Positions 32,810 to 42,451 are shown, counted from the first letter of the stretch. The stretch: 64,000 nucleotides of DNA from CAIWHR01 sp963813415 (GCA_963813415.1 CAWEYW010000009.1:992001-1056000); one strand, 5' to 3'. The notes: generated by a model not told the origin, from the letters alone. Program-made: numbers and translations.

Positions 32810-33865
32810 ATGAAAGCGGCACCGATCGAGTTCCAGCACGTCACCAAGGACTACGGCGAGGTCACCGCCGTGCGCGACGTGTCCTTCCACATCGAGGCGC
32901 GCACGCTCGTCACGCTGCTCGGGCCGTCCGGCTGCGGCAAGACCACGATCCTGCGCATGATCGCCGGGCTCGAACTGCCGACGCGCGGGTGCATCCGCAT
33001 CGGTGAGGAGGACGTCACGCGCGTGCCCGCCGCCGACCGCGACGTGTCGATGGTTTTCCAGAGCTATGCGCTGTTTCCGCACATGTCCGTGCTCGACAAC
33101 GTGAGCTATGGGCTCGTCGTATCCGGCCTCGCGCGCCCCGCCGCCTACGAGAAGGCGCATGCGACGCTGGCCACCGTGGGGCTCACCGGCTTCGACCAGC
33201 GACTCCCCTCCGAGCTTTCGGGTGGTCAGCAGCAGCGCGTTGCCGTCGCCCGTGCGCTGGTGCTCGAGCCTGCCGTGCTCCTGTTCGACGAACCGCTGTC
33301 GAACCTCGACGCGCGCCTGCGGCGCCAGATGCGCGAGGAGATCCGCGACCTGCAGCAGCGGCTGGGGCTCACCGTCGTGTACGTCACCCACGACCAGTCG
33401 GAGGCGCTTGCGGTGTCCGACCGGATCATCGTGATGGACAAGGCGGTGATCGCGCAGGCAGGGACACCGCGCGAGCTCTATGCGCTGCCGCGCGACGCGT
33501 TCGTCGCCACGTTCATGGGCGAGGCGAACCGGGCCCGCGGAACGCTCGTACGCGAGGATGACCTCCACGGTGCGGTGCAGCTCGGTCCGTTGCGCGTGCG
33601 CGTGGCGCATCGCGGCTTGCCCGCCGGAGAGGTTGAGGTGGCCATCCGGCCCGAGGCCATCCTGATAGAGCCCGCGGGCGCGTCGCCGCTCGCCGGCACG
33701 GTGCGCAAGGCCGCGTATCTCGGCGGGGTGATGGAATACACCCTGGAAACATCGTTGGGCAACCTCTTCGTCATCGATCCCAATGTCGATGCCGCGCGCG
33801 CCGTCGGTTCGGAAGTCGCGATCGCACTCGCGTCGCGCGGCGTCATCCCGCTACCGCTGGCATGA
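32810..33865 (+). CDS. ABC transporter ATP-binding protein
   Basis: 351 aa. Walker A GPSGCGKTT (about 44-52), signature LSGGQQQR (about 140), Walker B VLLFDEPLSNLDA (about 163), followed by the H-loop THDQSEA. A C-terminal TOBE domain (from about 255, with EVEVAIRPEAILI) marks the FbpC/PotA/CysA group. Begins 11 bp after the permease stop; its stop overlaps the next gene by 4 bp. Energises import together with the two upstream genes. Confidence 0.92.
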   Translation: MKAAPIEFQHVTKDYGEVTAVRDVSFHIEARTLVTLLGPSGCGKTTILRMIAGLELPTRGCIRIGEEDVTRVPAADRDVSMVFQSYALFPHMSVLDNVSYGLVVSGLARPAAYEKAHATLATVGLTGFDQRLPSELSGGQQQRVAVARALVLEPAVLLFDEPLSNLDARLRRQMREEIRDLQQRLGLTVVYVTHDQSEALAVSDRIIVMDKAVIAQAGTPRELYALPRDAFVATFMGEANRARGTLVREDDLHGAVQLGPLRVRVAHRGLPAGEVEVAIRPEAILIEPAGASPLAGTVRKAAYLGGVMEYTLETSLGNLFVIDPNVDAARAVGSEVAIALASRGVIPLPLA

Positions 33866-34647
33866 CGCTGTCACGCGCCGATCTCGACGCCCGCGAAGCG
33901 CTGGCACGCGAGCTTGCCCACGAAGCGGGCGTCCTCGCATTGCGCTACTTCCATCGCGACCTCGCCTATCACCTCGAGTCCAAGGGACCGCAGGACTGGG
34001 TCAGCGAAGCGGACCGCGCGGTCGAGGAGCTCGTCCGCAGCGCGATCGCGCGCGAATTCCCCGGCGACCACCTGCTCGGCGAGGAAGCTGGCGGCACGGT
34101 CGGCGCGCACAGCTGGGTCGTCGATCCGATCGACGGCACGATCAACTTCGTGCACGGCGTGCGCTACTGGTGCATTTCGATGGCGTTCATCGCCGATGGT
34201 GTGCGCGAGATCGGCATCGTCAGCGATCCCTCCCTCGGCGAGGTGTTTCGCGCGCGCCGCGGCGCCGGCGCATGGTGCGGCAGCGAGCGCCTGCGCGTGT
34301 CCTCGTGCGCTACGCTCGATCGCGCGCTGGTCGTCGCCGGTTATGTGCCGCGCCACGGGCTGGAGGAGCATCTCGAGCTGCGCCGGCGCCTGCTCAACGC
34401 GGGCGCGGCCGTGAAGGACATGGGCGCGGGCGCGCTGATGCTGGCGCACGTCGCAGCGGGTCGCTACGACGCGTTCTACGAGCCGCACATGCACCCGTGG
34501 GATGCCGCCGCGGGCCTGCTGCTGATCGAGGAGGCAGGCGGGCGCGTCGCGCCTTATCCCGGACCGGCGGGTCTTGCCGTCGGCGGCACGGTCATCGCCG
34601 CGACGCCCGCCGTGTTCGAGCCGCTGCGCGCGCTGATCGGGCAGTGA
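33862..34647 (+). CDS. Inositol-monophosphatase-family phosphatase
   Basis: 261 aa. The Mg2+ site motifs EEAGG (about 73-77), DPIDGTINF (about 93-101) and WDAAAGLLLIEEAGG (about 213) fit the family, which hydrolyses sugar or inositol phosphates, histidinol phosphate or PAP. Its ATGA overlap with the ABC ATPase gene suggests that the imported compound is a phosphorylated organic molecule dephosphorylated after uptake; this is inference. No signal peptide, so cytoplasmic. Confidence 0.85.
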   Translation: MTLSRADLDAREALARELAHEAGVLALRYFHRDLAYHLESKGPQDWVSEADRAVEELVRSAIAREFPGDHLLGEEAGGTVGAHSWVVDPIDGTINFVHGVRYWCISMAFIADGVREIGIVSDPSLGEVFRARRGAGAWCGSERLRVSSCATLDRALVVAGYVPRHGLEEHLELRRRLLNAGAAVKDMGAGALMLAHVAAGRYDAFYEPHMHPWDAAAGLLLIEEAGGRVAPYPGPAGLAVGGTVIAATPAVFEPLRALIGQ

Positions 34648-34698
34648 ACAGCGACGAGGCGTCAGGTGGCGCTGCGAGGGCGCGCTCCCATGGGCGCA

Positions 34699-36408
34699 TC
34701 ACGGCACGCCGCAGAACACCGGACCCTCGACGATCCAGCCGCGAGCCACCGTGTCCGCGATCTCGCTGCGGCTCGTCAGGTAACGGTGGTTTGCCTCGCC
34801 GCCCATGCCGTTGTTGTATAGACGGATCACGGGGATGCGATCGGCGGGACAATCTCCCGCCAGCACCGGAAAGGCGTTGAACGCGATGCCTTCGTAGGTC
34901 CACGCGGGATTGCCGCGCACGAGTGCGCATTCCGATGCACTGTTGGTATAGAAGTGCGAATCCGGACCGATGCCGGGCGTGCCGAAAAAGCGGCACGTGG
35001 CGAGCCCGTTGGGTGATCCCGCCGGCCACGCCTTGAACGCGTACCCGGTACGGTTCCAGCCCTGCACCACCGTGCCAGAGTCGAGCATCGTCGTCTCGGC
35101 CGGATCGGCCGTGATGAAGTAGTGATCCTTCGCCGGCCGGTAGAATTCGGTCACGATGCGCTCGGACAGCGTGGGCGGCGCAGGCGCGGTGTAGTCGACC
35201 ACCGTGTAGTCGTCGCCGCCCCCGGCAACGTTCTGCATGCGCGCGAGTCGTGCCCGCGCGAGGCGATCGTCCTGCACATGCGCGGCGAGGAACACCAGCG
35301 ACCAGGTGAAAATGTCCTGCGTCGAGGCGACGTCGAAGCCGTGCTCCACGCCATTGAGCGCGACGAGGATGCGCGACCCGTCGAGCTGCCGCACGCCCTG
35401 CTCCGTCGGCCCGATGGGCGCGGTGGTGTCGGCCGTGCCGGCGATGCCAAGGAAGGGCACCGTGATGCCGGCAAGACCATTCTGGTCGCGCCCGAACGCG
35501 GGATAGAACGGCTGTCCGAAATATGGCACGTAACCGACCACCGCCGAGATACGCGGGTCCATCACCACGGTCTGCGACGACTGCCCCACCGTGGTCGTGA
35601 GGCGGGCGCCGGTCAGCAACATCGCCGATTCCGCACCCAGGCTGGCACCGAAGGCGCCGATGCGGTTGGGATCGACGTGGGCGGCGAAGCCGGGGTCCGC
35701 GAGCACCTGGTCCAAGGCCAGCTCCAGCGTGAGCGGCCGCAGCGACTGCATGGCCACGAACGACTTGAAGTTGAGCAGCGCGTATACGACGTCCCGAAAA
35801 TCCTCGAGACGAATGTCGGCGATGCGCGCATCGCCGGGAAAGGGCGCGACGACAACGTAGCCATAGCTCGCGAAAACTTCCAGCGCGGCGATGTAATCGT
35901 TGGACAGCGGGCTGCCGCCGAGGCCGGCGCTGAAGAGCAGCACCGGGTAGCGCGCGGCCGGGTCGGGAAAGACCGGCGGCGCCGCGCCCGTCTGCATGTG
36001 CGGCACGGTGCGTCCGTTCGGCAGGGCGTAATCGGGGTACGGGTTGACGGGGCTGGTGGGATAGCAGACGAGCACCACGTAAGGAATGTGCTGCGTCGCG
36101 TAGTCCCCATAGAGCTCGCGGTTATCCGGGACGGCGAGATCGAGCTGCAAGGTATGCGCCGGGTCCGCCAGCAGATCGGTGATGTAGCGTGGCCCGTTGC
36201 GCGGCACGCCTTCCCAATACGTCTGCACGTCGTCGCCGGGAGCCACGCGCGTGAAGTCCTGCGCCACGTTCGAGCAGCCGACCGGATAGGGACCGAGGCC
36301 GAGCGGTGGCATGACTGCCAGGCTGTCGGCCCGCGCCGATGCGGTCCCGCCGACGTTCACGGCGACGAGGATGGCAGCGATGCACAACAGGTGGGGCTTC
36401 AGCGGCAT
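34699..36408 (-). CDS. Secreted alpha/beta hydrolase with DUF5648-like C-terminal domain
   Basis: 569 aa. Signal peptide 1-27 (SARA-DS). An alpha/beta-hydrolase (PAF-acetylhydrolase-like) core follows with nucleophile GASLG (254-258, Ser256) and a probable catalytic His in NGVEHGFD (about 355). The C-terminal ~140 residues (FYRPAKDHYFITADPAE, then HFYTNSASEC) match DUF5648, a domain common on secreted bacterial proteins and perhaps binding cell-surface or polymer material. GAAGAGG lies upstream of the ATG. Substrate unknown, probably an ester or lipid outside the cell. Confidence 0.78.
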   Translation of the reverse strand: MPLKPHLLCIAAILVAVNVGGTASARADSLAVMPPLGLGPYPVGCSNVAQDFTRVAPGDDVQTYWEGVPRNGPRYITDLLADPAHTLQLDLAVPDNRELYGDYATQHIPYVVLVCYPTSPVNPYPDYALPNGRTVPHMQTGAAPPVFPDPAARYPVLLFSAGLGGSPLSNDYIAALEVFASYGYVVVAPFPGDARIADIRLEDFRDVVYALLNFKSFVAMQSLRPLTLELALDQVLADPGFAAHVDPNRIGAFGASLGAESAMLLTGARLTTTVGQSSQTVVMDPRISAVVGYVPYFGQPFYPAFGRDQNGLAGITVPFLGIAGTADTTAPIGPTEQGVRQLDGSRILVALNGVEHGFDVASTQDIFTWSLVFLAAHVQDDRLARARLARMQNVAGGGDDYTVVDYTAPAPPTLSERIVTEFYRPAKDHYFITADPAETTMLDSGTVVQGWNRTGYAFKAWPAGSPNGLATCRFFGTPGIGPDSHFYTNSASECALVRGNPAWTYEGIAFNAFPVLAGDCPADRIPVIRLYNNGMGGEANHRYLTSRSEIADTVARGWIVEGPVFCGVP

Positions 36409-36759
36409 GAATACCTCTTCGCGGCTTGGTTACTCCTTGCGAGCACATCCCGTTCCAACCCCGGCGCGCATGAACGGCGCGCTACCCCGATGCGCAGACA
36501 GCTAACGGTGCGCGGATCCCGGGCGTTGACATTCGGCCGGGTGGACGGTGCGCCGGCCTCGAACGAGGGAGCGGCGCTGGTCGCGGTCGCGCCCTGCCGG
36601 AATGGGCTGCAATGCAGGGGCGCGCTGTCGAGCGGTCCAGTACCGACGGCCGCACGAACAAGCCCACGCCCGGAGGCGGGGCAGTGTCGCGTCGGCAACC
36701 GATCAGCGCCGCTTGCGCCGGCCGCGACATCGCGGCGGGATGCCTGCCTGGCGCGAAGC
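36409..36759. other. 351-bp gap upstream of the secreted hydrolase
   Basis: It should contain the hydrolase promoter (minus strand). GAAGAGG is visible just before the hydrolase ATG, but I find no convincing -10/-35 pair, hairpin or conserved ORF. Several overlapping ORFs here have no codon bias. Confidence 0.5.
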
Positions 36760-38568
36760 TCAGAACTGCTCGGCGGCAAGCTCCAGCGCGGTCTGCGCCC
36801 CTTCCACCACGGTGCGTGACAGGCCCTGCGCCTGCGGGAGCGTGTTGGCTGTGTAATATTGGGCGGTAACGATTTTCGCCCGCAGGAAATTTGCGTCCCC
36901 GGTGCCGGCAGCAAGGTGCTCCGATGCGGCGAGTGCTCCGCGGGCGAGCTGCCACCCACCGACCACGATCCCCCACATCATGAGATACGACACGGCCCCG
37001 GCATGGGCCGCGCGCGGGTTGGTGCCGTAGGTCTCGACCATCCACGCCAGAGCACCCTCGAGCGACTCGACGGCGGTGGCGAGCGAGTCGCCGATATCGT
37101 GCAGCGCAGGGTCCCGGTGGCCACGCAGCTTCGCCGCAAGCGCCGCCATCTCCTGCGCGACGACACGCGCGACCGCACCGGCGTCACGGGCCGTCTTGCG
37201 GCCGATGAAATCGTTCGCCTGGATGCCGGTAGTGCCTTCGTAGATGGTGATGATGCGGGCGTCGCGATAGTACTGCGCGGCGCCGGTTTCCTCGATGAAG
37301 CCCATGCCGCCGTGCACCTGGATGCCGAGAGAGGCGACTTCCTGGGCGGTCTCGGTGCACCAGCCCTTGACGATCGGGATCATGAAATCGAGGAAGGCCT
37401 GCTGGCGCCGGCGCACCCCGCCGTCCGGGTGACGGCGGGCCTGGTCCATGGCGCCGGCGGTGACGTACGCGACCGCGCGCATGGCCTCGGTATACGCACG
37501 CATCGTCATCAGCATGCGCCGGATGTCCGGATGCTCGATGATGGGCGCGCCCTCCGCCGCTTCGCCGCCGCCGAGCCCCAGGGGTCGTCCCTGCACGCGA
37601 TCGCGCGCATAGCTCACGGCGCGCTGATAGGCGCGCTCCGCGATGCCGACCCCCTCGAGGCCCACCGAGAAGCGCGCCAGGTTCATCATGATGAACATGT
37701 ACTCGAGACCGCGATTCTCCTCGCCGACGAGGTAGCCGCAGGCGCCGCCGTGATCGCCGTATGCCATCACCGCGGTGGGGCTCGCATGAATGCCAAGCTT
37801 GTGTTCGAGCGAGACGCACTGCACGTCGTTGCGCGGCCCCAGCGAGCCATCGTCATTGACGAGGTACTTCGGCACGACGAACAGCGAGATGCCCTTTACG
37901 CCGGGCGGCGCATCGGGCGTGCGCGCGAGCACGAGATGGATGATGTTCTCGGTGTAGTCGTGCTCGCCGAAGGTAATGAAGATCTTCTGCCCGAAGAGCC
38001 TGTACGTGCCGTCCGGCTGCGGCACGGCGCGCGTGCGCACGGCGGCGAGATCCGAGCCCGCCTGCGACTCCGTCAGGTTCATCGTCCCGGTCCAGGTGCC
38101 AGCCACCATTTTCGGGAGGTAGCGCAGCTTGAGCTCGTCCGATCCGCGCAGCTCGATCGCCTCGATCGCACCCTGCGTCAGCAGCGGGCAGAGGTCGAAG
38201 GCAAGGTTCGACGCATGCCACATCTCCTCGACCGCGGTGGCGACAAGCTGCGGCAGGCCCTGTCCGCCGAACTCCGGATTCTTGGTGAGTCCGTTCCAGC
38301 CGTTATCGCAATACTGCCGGTAGGCCTCCTTGAAGCCTGCGGGTGTGCGCACGCTGCCGTCATCGAGGCGGCGCGCGCCTTCGCGGTCACCGCTCGCATT
38401 CAGCGGATCCAGCACATTGGTGGCGAACTTCGCAGCCTCCTCCAGGATGGCCGCAGCGACGTCGGGCGTCGCCTCCTCGAAGCCGGGCAGCCGGGCCACG
38501 TCCGCGAGCCCGGCGAGCTCGGTCAGAACGAACTGAATCTCGGCAAGTGGGGCGCGATACGTGCTCAT
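36760..38568 (-). CDS. Acyl-CoA dehydrogenase (FadE-like, long form)
   Basis: 602 aa, longer than the ~380-aa short-chain type, as in FadE-related long forms with a C-terminal extra domain. FAD-binding MNLTESQAGSDLAAVRTRA and the C-terminal IYEGTTGIQANDFIGRKT (catalytic-base region) are clear. It oxidises acyl-CoA to enoyl-CoA, passing electrons to ETF; etfA and etfB lie immediately upstream on the same strand (52-bp gap), so the three form one oxidation unit. Acyl specificity unknown. Confidence 0.92.
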   Translation of the reverse strand: MSTYRAPLAEIQFVLTELAGLADVARLPGFEEATPDVAAAILEEAAKFATNVLDPLNASGDREGARRLDDGSVRTPAGFKEAYRQYCDNGWNGLTKNPEFGGQGLPQLVATAVEEMWHASNLAFDLCPLLTQGAIEAIELRGSDELKLRYLPKMVAGTWTGTMNLTESQAGSDLAAVRTRAVPQPDGTYRLFGQKIFITFGEHDYTENIIHLVLARTPDAPPGVKGISLFVVPKYLVNDDGSLGPRNDVQCVSLEHKLGIHASPTAVMAYGDHGGACGYLVGEENRGLEYMFIMMNLARFSVGLEGVGIAERAYQRAVSYARDRVQGRPLGLGGGEAAEGAPIIEHPDIRRMLMTMRAYTEAMRAVAYVTAGAMDQARRHPDGGVRRRQQAFLDFMIPIVKGWCTETAQEVASLGIQVHGGMGFIEETGAAQYYRDARIITIYEGTTGIQANDFIGRKTARDAGAVARVVAQEMAALAAKLRGHRDPALHDIGDSLATAVESLEGALAWMVETYGTNPRAAHAGAVSYLMMWGIVVGGWQLARGALAASEHLAAGTGDANFLRAKIVTAQYYTANTLPQAQGLSRTVVEGAQTALELAAEQF

Positions 38569-38620
38569 GGGTGCACCGTCCTGAACAATGCGCGGCCGCG
38601 CGGCGTGGCGTGCGTGCCGC

Positions 38621-39559
38621 CTATCCCAGCTCGGCAGTGAGCTGCGGGATCAATTCGAAAAGATCGCCGACGAGACCGTAGTCGGCGATCTGGAAGATCG
38701 GCGCCTCCGGGTCCTTGTTGATCGCGACGATCACCTTGCTGTCCTTCATTCCGGCGAGATGCTGGATAGCGCCGGAGATGCCGACGGCAATATAGAGGTC
38801 CGGGGCGACGACCTTGCCGGTCTGGCCGACCTGGTAATCGTTGGGCACGAACCCTGCATCCACCGCGGCGCGCGACGCGCCAATGGCCGCGTTGAGCTTG
38901 TCGGCGAGCGCCTCCAGCATGCGGAAATTCTCCGCATTGCCAAGACCACGCCCGCCGGAGATGACGACGCGCGCACTGGCGAGATCCGGCCGGTCGGACT
39001 TGGCGATCTCGCGGTTGACCACTTTGGAGGCACCAGTGTCCGCCGCGGCTTCCACGCTCTCGACGGGCGCCTGTCCGCCGGTGGCGGCGACGGCATCGAA
39101 CGCGGTCGCACGCACCGTGAGCACCTTGACAGGGTCGCTGCTCTGCACGGTGGCGAACGCGTTGCCGGCGTAGATCGGACGCACGAACGTGTCGGGCGCT
39201 TCGACCGCGATGATTTCCGAGACCTGTGCGACGTCGAGCAACGCCGCCACGCGCGGCCCGATGTTCTTGCCGAATCCCGTCGCCGCGAGCAGCACGTGCG
39301 AATACGAGCCGCCGCGCACGATTTGCACGATGGTTGCCGCGACATTCTCTGCAGTTGGCGGATCGAGATGTGCCGCGGCGGCGTGCAGCACCTTGGCGAC
39401 ACCCGTGATCTGCGCCGCCGCAGCGGCGACCGCTCCGGCCGCCGGTCCCAGCACGAGCACATGAATGTCGCCGGCGATCTTCTGCGCCGCGCCGAGCGTG
39501 TGCAGCAGCCCGGCATTGGGAGTTGCGTTGTCGTGTTCGGCGAGGACGAGAAGGCTCAT
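38621..39559 (-). CDS. etfA: Electron transfer flavoprotein subunit alpha
   Basis: 312 aa. The C-terminal FAD-binding domain has VVISGGRGLGNAENF and VAPDLYIAVGISGAIQHLAGM, both typical of EtfA. It pairs with EtfB and takes electrons from acyl-CoA dehydrogenases to ETF:quinone oxidoreductase (two candidates at 18-22 kb). Starts 43 bp after the etfB stop. Confidence 0.95.
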   Translation of the reverse strand: MSLLVLAEHDNATPNAGLLHTLGAAQKIAGDIHVLVLGPAAGAVAAAAAQITGVAKVLHAAAAHLDPPTAENVAATIVQIVRGGSYSHVLLAATGFGKNIGPRVAALLDVAQVSEIIAVEAPDTFVRPIYAGNAFATVQSSDPVKVLTVRATAFDAVAATGGQAPVESVEAAADTGASKVVNREIAKSDRPDLASARVVISGGRGLGNAENFRMLEALADKLNAAIGASRAAVDAGFVPNDYQVGQTGKVVAPDLYIAVGISGAIQHLAGMKDSKVIVAINKDPEAPIFQIADYGLVGDLFELIPQLTAELG

Positions 39560-39602
39560 GAAGAAGGACCGTGTGCGTGGATGACGGAATGAATGAACGC
39601 GC

Positions 39603-40355
39603 TCAGGCGATGACCTTGGCTTCGTTGCGGAGCTTCGCGACGAGTTCTTTCACGTCCGCGACCTTGCCGCCGCCCTTGCGCTTCGCGGGCTCGACCACTT
39701 TCAGTGTCTTGAGGCGCGGTGCCACGTCGACACCGAGCGCTGCCGGGGTCAGGGTCTCCAGCGGCTTCTTCTTCGCCTTCATGATGTTCGGCAGCGTCGC
39801 ATAACGCGGCTCGTTGAGACGCAGGTCGGTCGTGACGACGGCGGGCAGCGCCATGTCGATCGTCTCCGTCCCGCCATCGACTTCGCGCTTGACCGTCGCG
39901 CGGCCGTTGGCGATGTCCAGCTTGGATGCGAAGGTCGCCTGCGGCCACCCCAGCAGCGCCGCGAGCATCTGCCCGGTCTGGTTGGCATCGTCGTCGATGG
40001 CCTGCTTGCCGAGGATCGCGAGCTGCGGCGCCTCCTTGTCGACAATCGCCTTCAGCAGCTTGGCAACCGCCAGCGGCTGCAACTCGACGTCGGTTTCGAT
40101 CAGGATCGCGCGATCGGCGCCGAGCGCGAGGGCGGTGCGCAGCGTCTCCTGGCACGCGACGAGGCCGCAGGAAACCGCAACGATCTCCGTCGCGATGCCC
40201 TTCTCCTTCAGCCGCACCGCTTCCTCGACGGCGATCTCGTCGAACGGATTCATCGACATCTTGACGTTCGACGTGTCGACGCCGCTGTTGTCCGGCTTGA
40301 CGCGGACCTTCACGTTGTAATCGACGACGCGCTTGACGGGCACGAGAATTTTCAT
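39603..40355 (-). CDS. etfB: Electron transfer flavoprotein subunit beta
   Basis: 250 aa. Begins MKILVPVKRVVDYNVKVRVK; the AMP-binding region SMNPFDEIAVEEAVRLKEKG and the recognition loop near DLRLNEPRYATLPNIMKAKKKP identify EtfB. First gene of the etfB-etfA-acyl-CoA dehydrogenase group; a candidate promoter with a perfect TATAAT lies 39 bp upstream. Confidence 0.95.
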   Translation of the reverse strand: MKILVPVKRVVDYNVKVRVKPDNSGVDTSNVKMSMNPFDEIAVEEAVRLKEKGIATEIVAVSCGLVACQETLRTALALGADRAILIETDVELQPLAVAKLLKAIVDKEAPQLAILGKQAIDDDANQTGQMLAALLGWPQATFASKLDIANGRATVKREVDGGTETIDMALPAVVTTDLRLNEPRYATLPNIMKAKKKPLETLTPAALGVDVAPRLKTLKVVEPAKRKGGGKVADVKELVAKLRNEAKVIA

Positions 40356-40393
40356 GGGGCGGGAGGCCGTGCGGAAAGGGAGATGACGTGCGA

Positions 40394-40399
40394 ATTATA
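40394..40399 (-). promoter_or_regulatory. Candidate -10 box for etfB operon
   Basis: A perfect TATAAT on the minus strand, ending 38 bp upstream of the etfB ATG (40355). The -35 region (GGCCTT at 17 bp) is weak. Position and AT-richness against GC-rich surroundings support it. Confidence 0.45.
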
Positions 40400-40451
40400 C
40401 CGTCCGCACGGGCGCGAAGGCCGGCGCAGGGGAAGGCGAGCGACGTACGGT

Positions 40452-42296
40452 CTAACGTGCGCCGCGTGCGATCGCGCAAGCATCCGCGGCTGGCGTTGCC
40501 GCTCGCGGCGCGATGACGCCGGTCAGTGCGCCGAGACCGCTTCCGGCAAGCAGGCTGCCGAGGCGCGCCACGGTGTCGACCGAGCCGATGGGATCGATGC
40601 TCGCACGCGGTTCGTGCCATGGTCCGCGCCAATGCACGAGGCCGACCAGCTGCGCAAGGTTCGCGGGCCCGTTGCCTGCGACCGTGGGCCGCAGCGTGAG
40701 ATCGATGGTTTCGTCGCGCAGGTTGACCACGCCGCTCGCCACAAGACCCACGCGGTTGGTTTCGATGCCGATGGATCGGTTGACGCGCGCCACGCCATTC
40801 GCGATCGGCAGGCGCACCACCGCGCAACGCAGCTCGGTGATCTCGCCGATACCGGTCCCCGGCAGGACCGAAGTCAGGAGATCCATGACGGGCGCCTTGC
40901 GTGCCGCGTCCGTCTTGGCGAGCGCCGCCGGGCCTACGGTTGCCGATACGTTGCCGTTCGCCTGGCTCGCCCAGTCGTGCACGGAGGCGCCGCGCGTGTC
41001 GATCTCGCCGCGCACCTGCGTACGGCCGCCGCGCAATCCGTGCTGGTTGCCCGCGCTGGCCAGCACCGCGCCGAGGTCGATTTCGTCGGCAGCGAGCGTC
41101 AGGTGCACGCGTGCGGGATCGGCATGCGCATCGATGGTGATGCTCGCGTGCAGGCGGCCCCCGAATGCGCCTGCGTCGATCAGCGGTGCGTCGAGGCGAC
41201 CGCCGCTGATCGTGAAGCGCACGTGCACATTGTCGAGCCGGCGGCCGTCGGCAAGCAGCAGCTCGCCCATTGCGATGTCGCCGTCGACGTTCGCATCGCG
41301 AAGGGCGCCGAAGGACAGCGATGCAGTCGGGAAGAACCCACCGCGCGCCGGGGCCGGCGCCTTGCTGGCACCGGGCGCCGCGGCAGGCGCGACCGCCGCG
41401 GTCGACAGCACCAGATCGGCGGCCAGTACGCGCGTGCCGGAGAGCCGCAGCGTGGTGCGCTTGTGGCCGGCTTGCTCGGCCACCACGACGCTGCCGCGCA
41501 GGTCGCTGCCGCCGATGGTCAGTGCGAGATCGTCGGCCGTCGCGCTCGCCTCGTCGATCTTCATCTTCGCTTCGGCCTTGACCTTGCGGCTCGCGACCTC
41601 GCCTTCGACCGCGACGGGATAGGGCCAGCGCCGCTCGAGCAACGCGGACAGCGAACCCGCATGTCCGGTGAGCGCCAGCGGGACCCCGTCGATGGCACCG
41701 CGGAACGTCGCATTCACCGGGGCCTGCAGGTCGCGCGAATGCAGGTCGAGGTGATCGATCGTCACGCGGGTAGTGGTGCCCGTCTGTCCGTTCCGGTACG
41801 TGAGCACGCCCCTGTCGATGTCGATGTCGCCCACGCCGACGATCGCCGACGCGCGCGCGAGGGTATCGGCAGGCGCGGCGGACGGTGCGCGATCCGGCGT
41901 GACAACTTCCCAATTGCCGCGGCCGTTCGCGTCGGTTTCGAGCGCGATGACCGGCTCGACGAGCGCGATGTGGCGAATGTCGAAGCGACGCTGCAGCAGC
42001 GGCAGGAGCGCGATCTGCGCATCGAGCCGCTTGGCGGAGATCATGCTCGGCGTGCTCGCCCACGGCGCATTGCCGAGGGTGACCTCGCGCATTTCGAGGC
42101 GCGGCTCGAGCGAAAGCTGCAGCGACAGCCCACCATCGATCCGCAGGTCGCGGCCGGTCGCTGCTTTGACACGATCGCGGATCGGCACGACCAGCGTGTT
42201 CACGTCGATCGTCCAGATCGCGATGGCGGCCCCGATCAGCAGGACGGCAACCACTCCGAGAGCGGTGGCGAGCACCATGAGGACAGGACGACGCAC
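40452..42296 (-). CDS. AsmA-family protein
   Basis: 614 aa. One N-terminal membrane helix (about 5-28) is followed by a long periplasmic beta-rich region beginning RDLRIDGGLSLQLSLEPRLEMREVTLGNAPWA, characteristic of AsmA/YhdP-type proteins that act in envelope lipid transport or outer-membrane assembly. An Ala/Pro-rich linker interrupts the middle (about 305-325). Its C-terminal DUF-like region FGGRLHASITIDAHAD and LTSVLPGTGIGEI is conserved in the family. It is separated from korB by 197 bp, so a separate transcription unit is possible. Confidence 0.82.
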   Translation of the reverse strand: MRRPVLMVLATALGVVAVLLIGAAIAIWTIDVNTLVVPIRDRVKAATGRDLRIDGGLSLQLSLEPRLEMREVTLGNAPWASTPSMISAKRLDAQIALLPLLQRRFDIRHIALVEPVIALETDANGRGNWEVVTPDRAPSAAPADTLARASAIVGVGDIDIDRGVLTYRNGQTGTTTRVTIDHLDLHSRDLQAPVNATFRGAIDGVPLALTGHAGSLSALLERRWPYPVAVEGEVASRKVKAEAKMKIDEASATADDLALTIGGSDLRGSVVVAEQAGHKRTTLRLSGTRVLAADLVLSTAAVAPAAAPGASKAPAPARGGFFPTASLSFGALRDANVDGDIAMGELLLADGRRLDNVHVRFTISGGRLDAPLIDAGAFGGRLHASITIDAHADPARVHLTLAADEIDLGAVLASAGNQHGLRGGRTQVRGEIDTRGASVHDWASQANGNVSATVGPAALAKTDAARKAPVMDLLTSVLPGTGIGEITELRCAVVRLPIANGVARVNRSIGIETNRVGLVASGVVNLRDETIDLTLRPTVAGNGPANLAQLVGLVHWRGPWHEPRASIDPIGSVDTVARLGSLLAGSGLGALTGVIAPRAATPAADACAIARGAR

Positions 42297-42392
42297 GACG
42301 CGATTCTAGCCGCTTCGCCGCATCGGCGGCGACAGACGGATGTGTCGCATGCGCTGCAGCTCGGGCTTCGGCCTGACGCTGTTGCGCTGCGA

Positions 42393-42451
42393 GGCTGAAG
42401 CCTTGCCTACCGCGGGACGGAAGTGTGAAGCGACGCCGAAGGCTTGCCTAC
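42393..42451. repeat. Degenerate direct repeat (REP-like)
   Basis: GGCTGAAGCCTTGCCTAC at 42393-42410 and CGCCGAAGGCTTGCCTAC at 42434-42451 share 14 of 18 positions. Each starts with a small palindrome (GGCTGAAGCC; GCCGAAGGC). They lie in the 197-bp gap between korB and the AsmA-like gene, beyond both coding ends. Confidence 0.4.

Noticed and set aside
30310..32847. 845-aa minus-strand ORF rich in Arg, Glu, Asp and Gln
   Set aside because: It lies opposite the ABC permease gene, whose membrane helices, EAA loops and coupling are convincing; composition is typical of antisense frames in GC-rich genes.
39556..42063. 835-aa minus-strand ORF
   Set aside because: Shadow frame of AsmA-like and etfB genes; Arg-rich, no domain.
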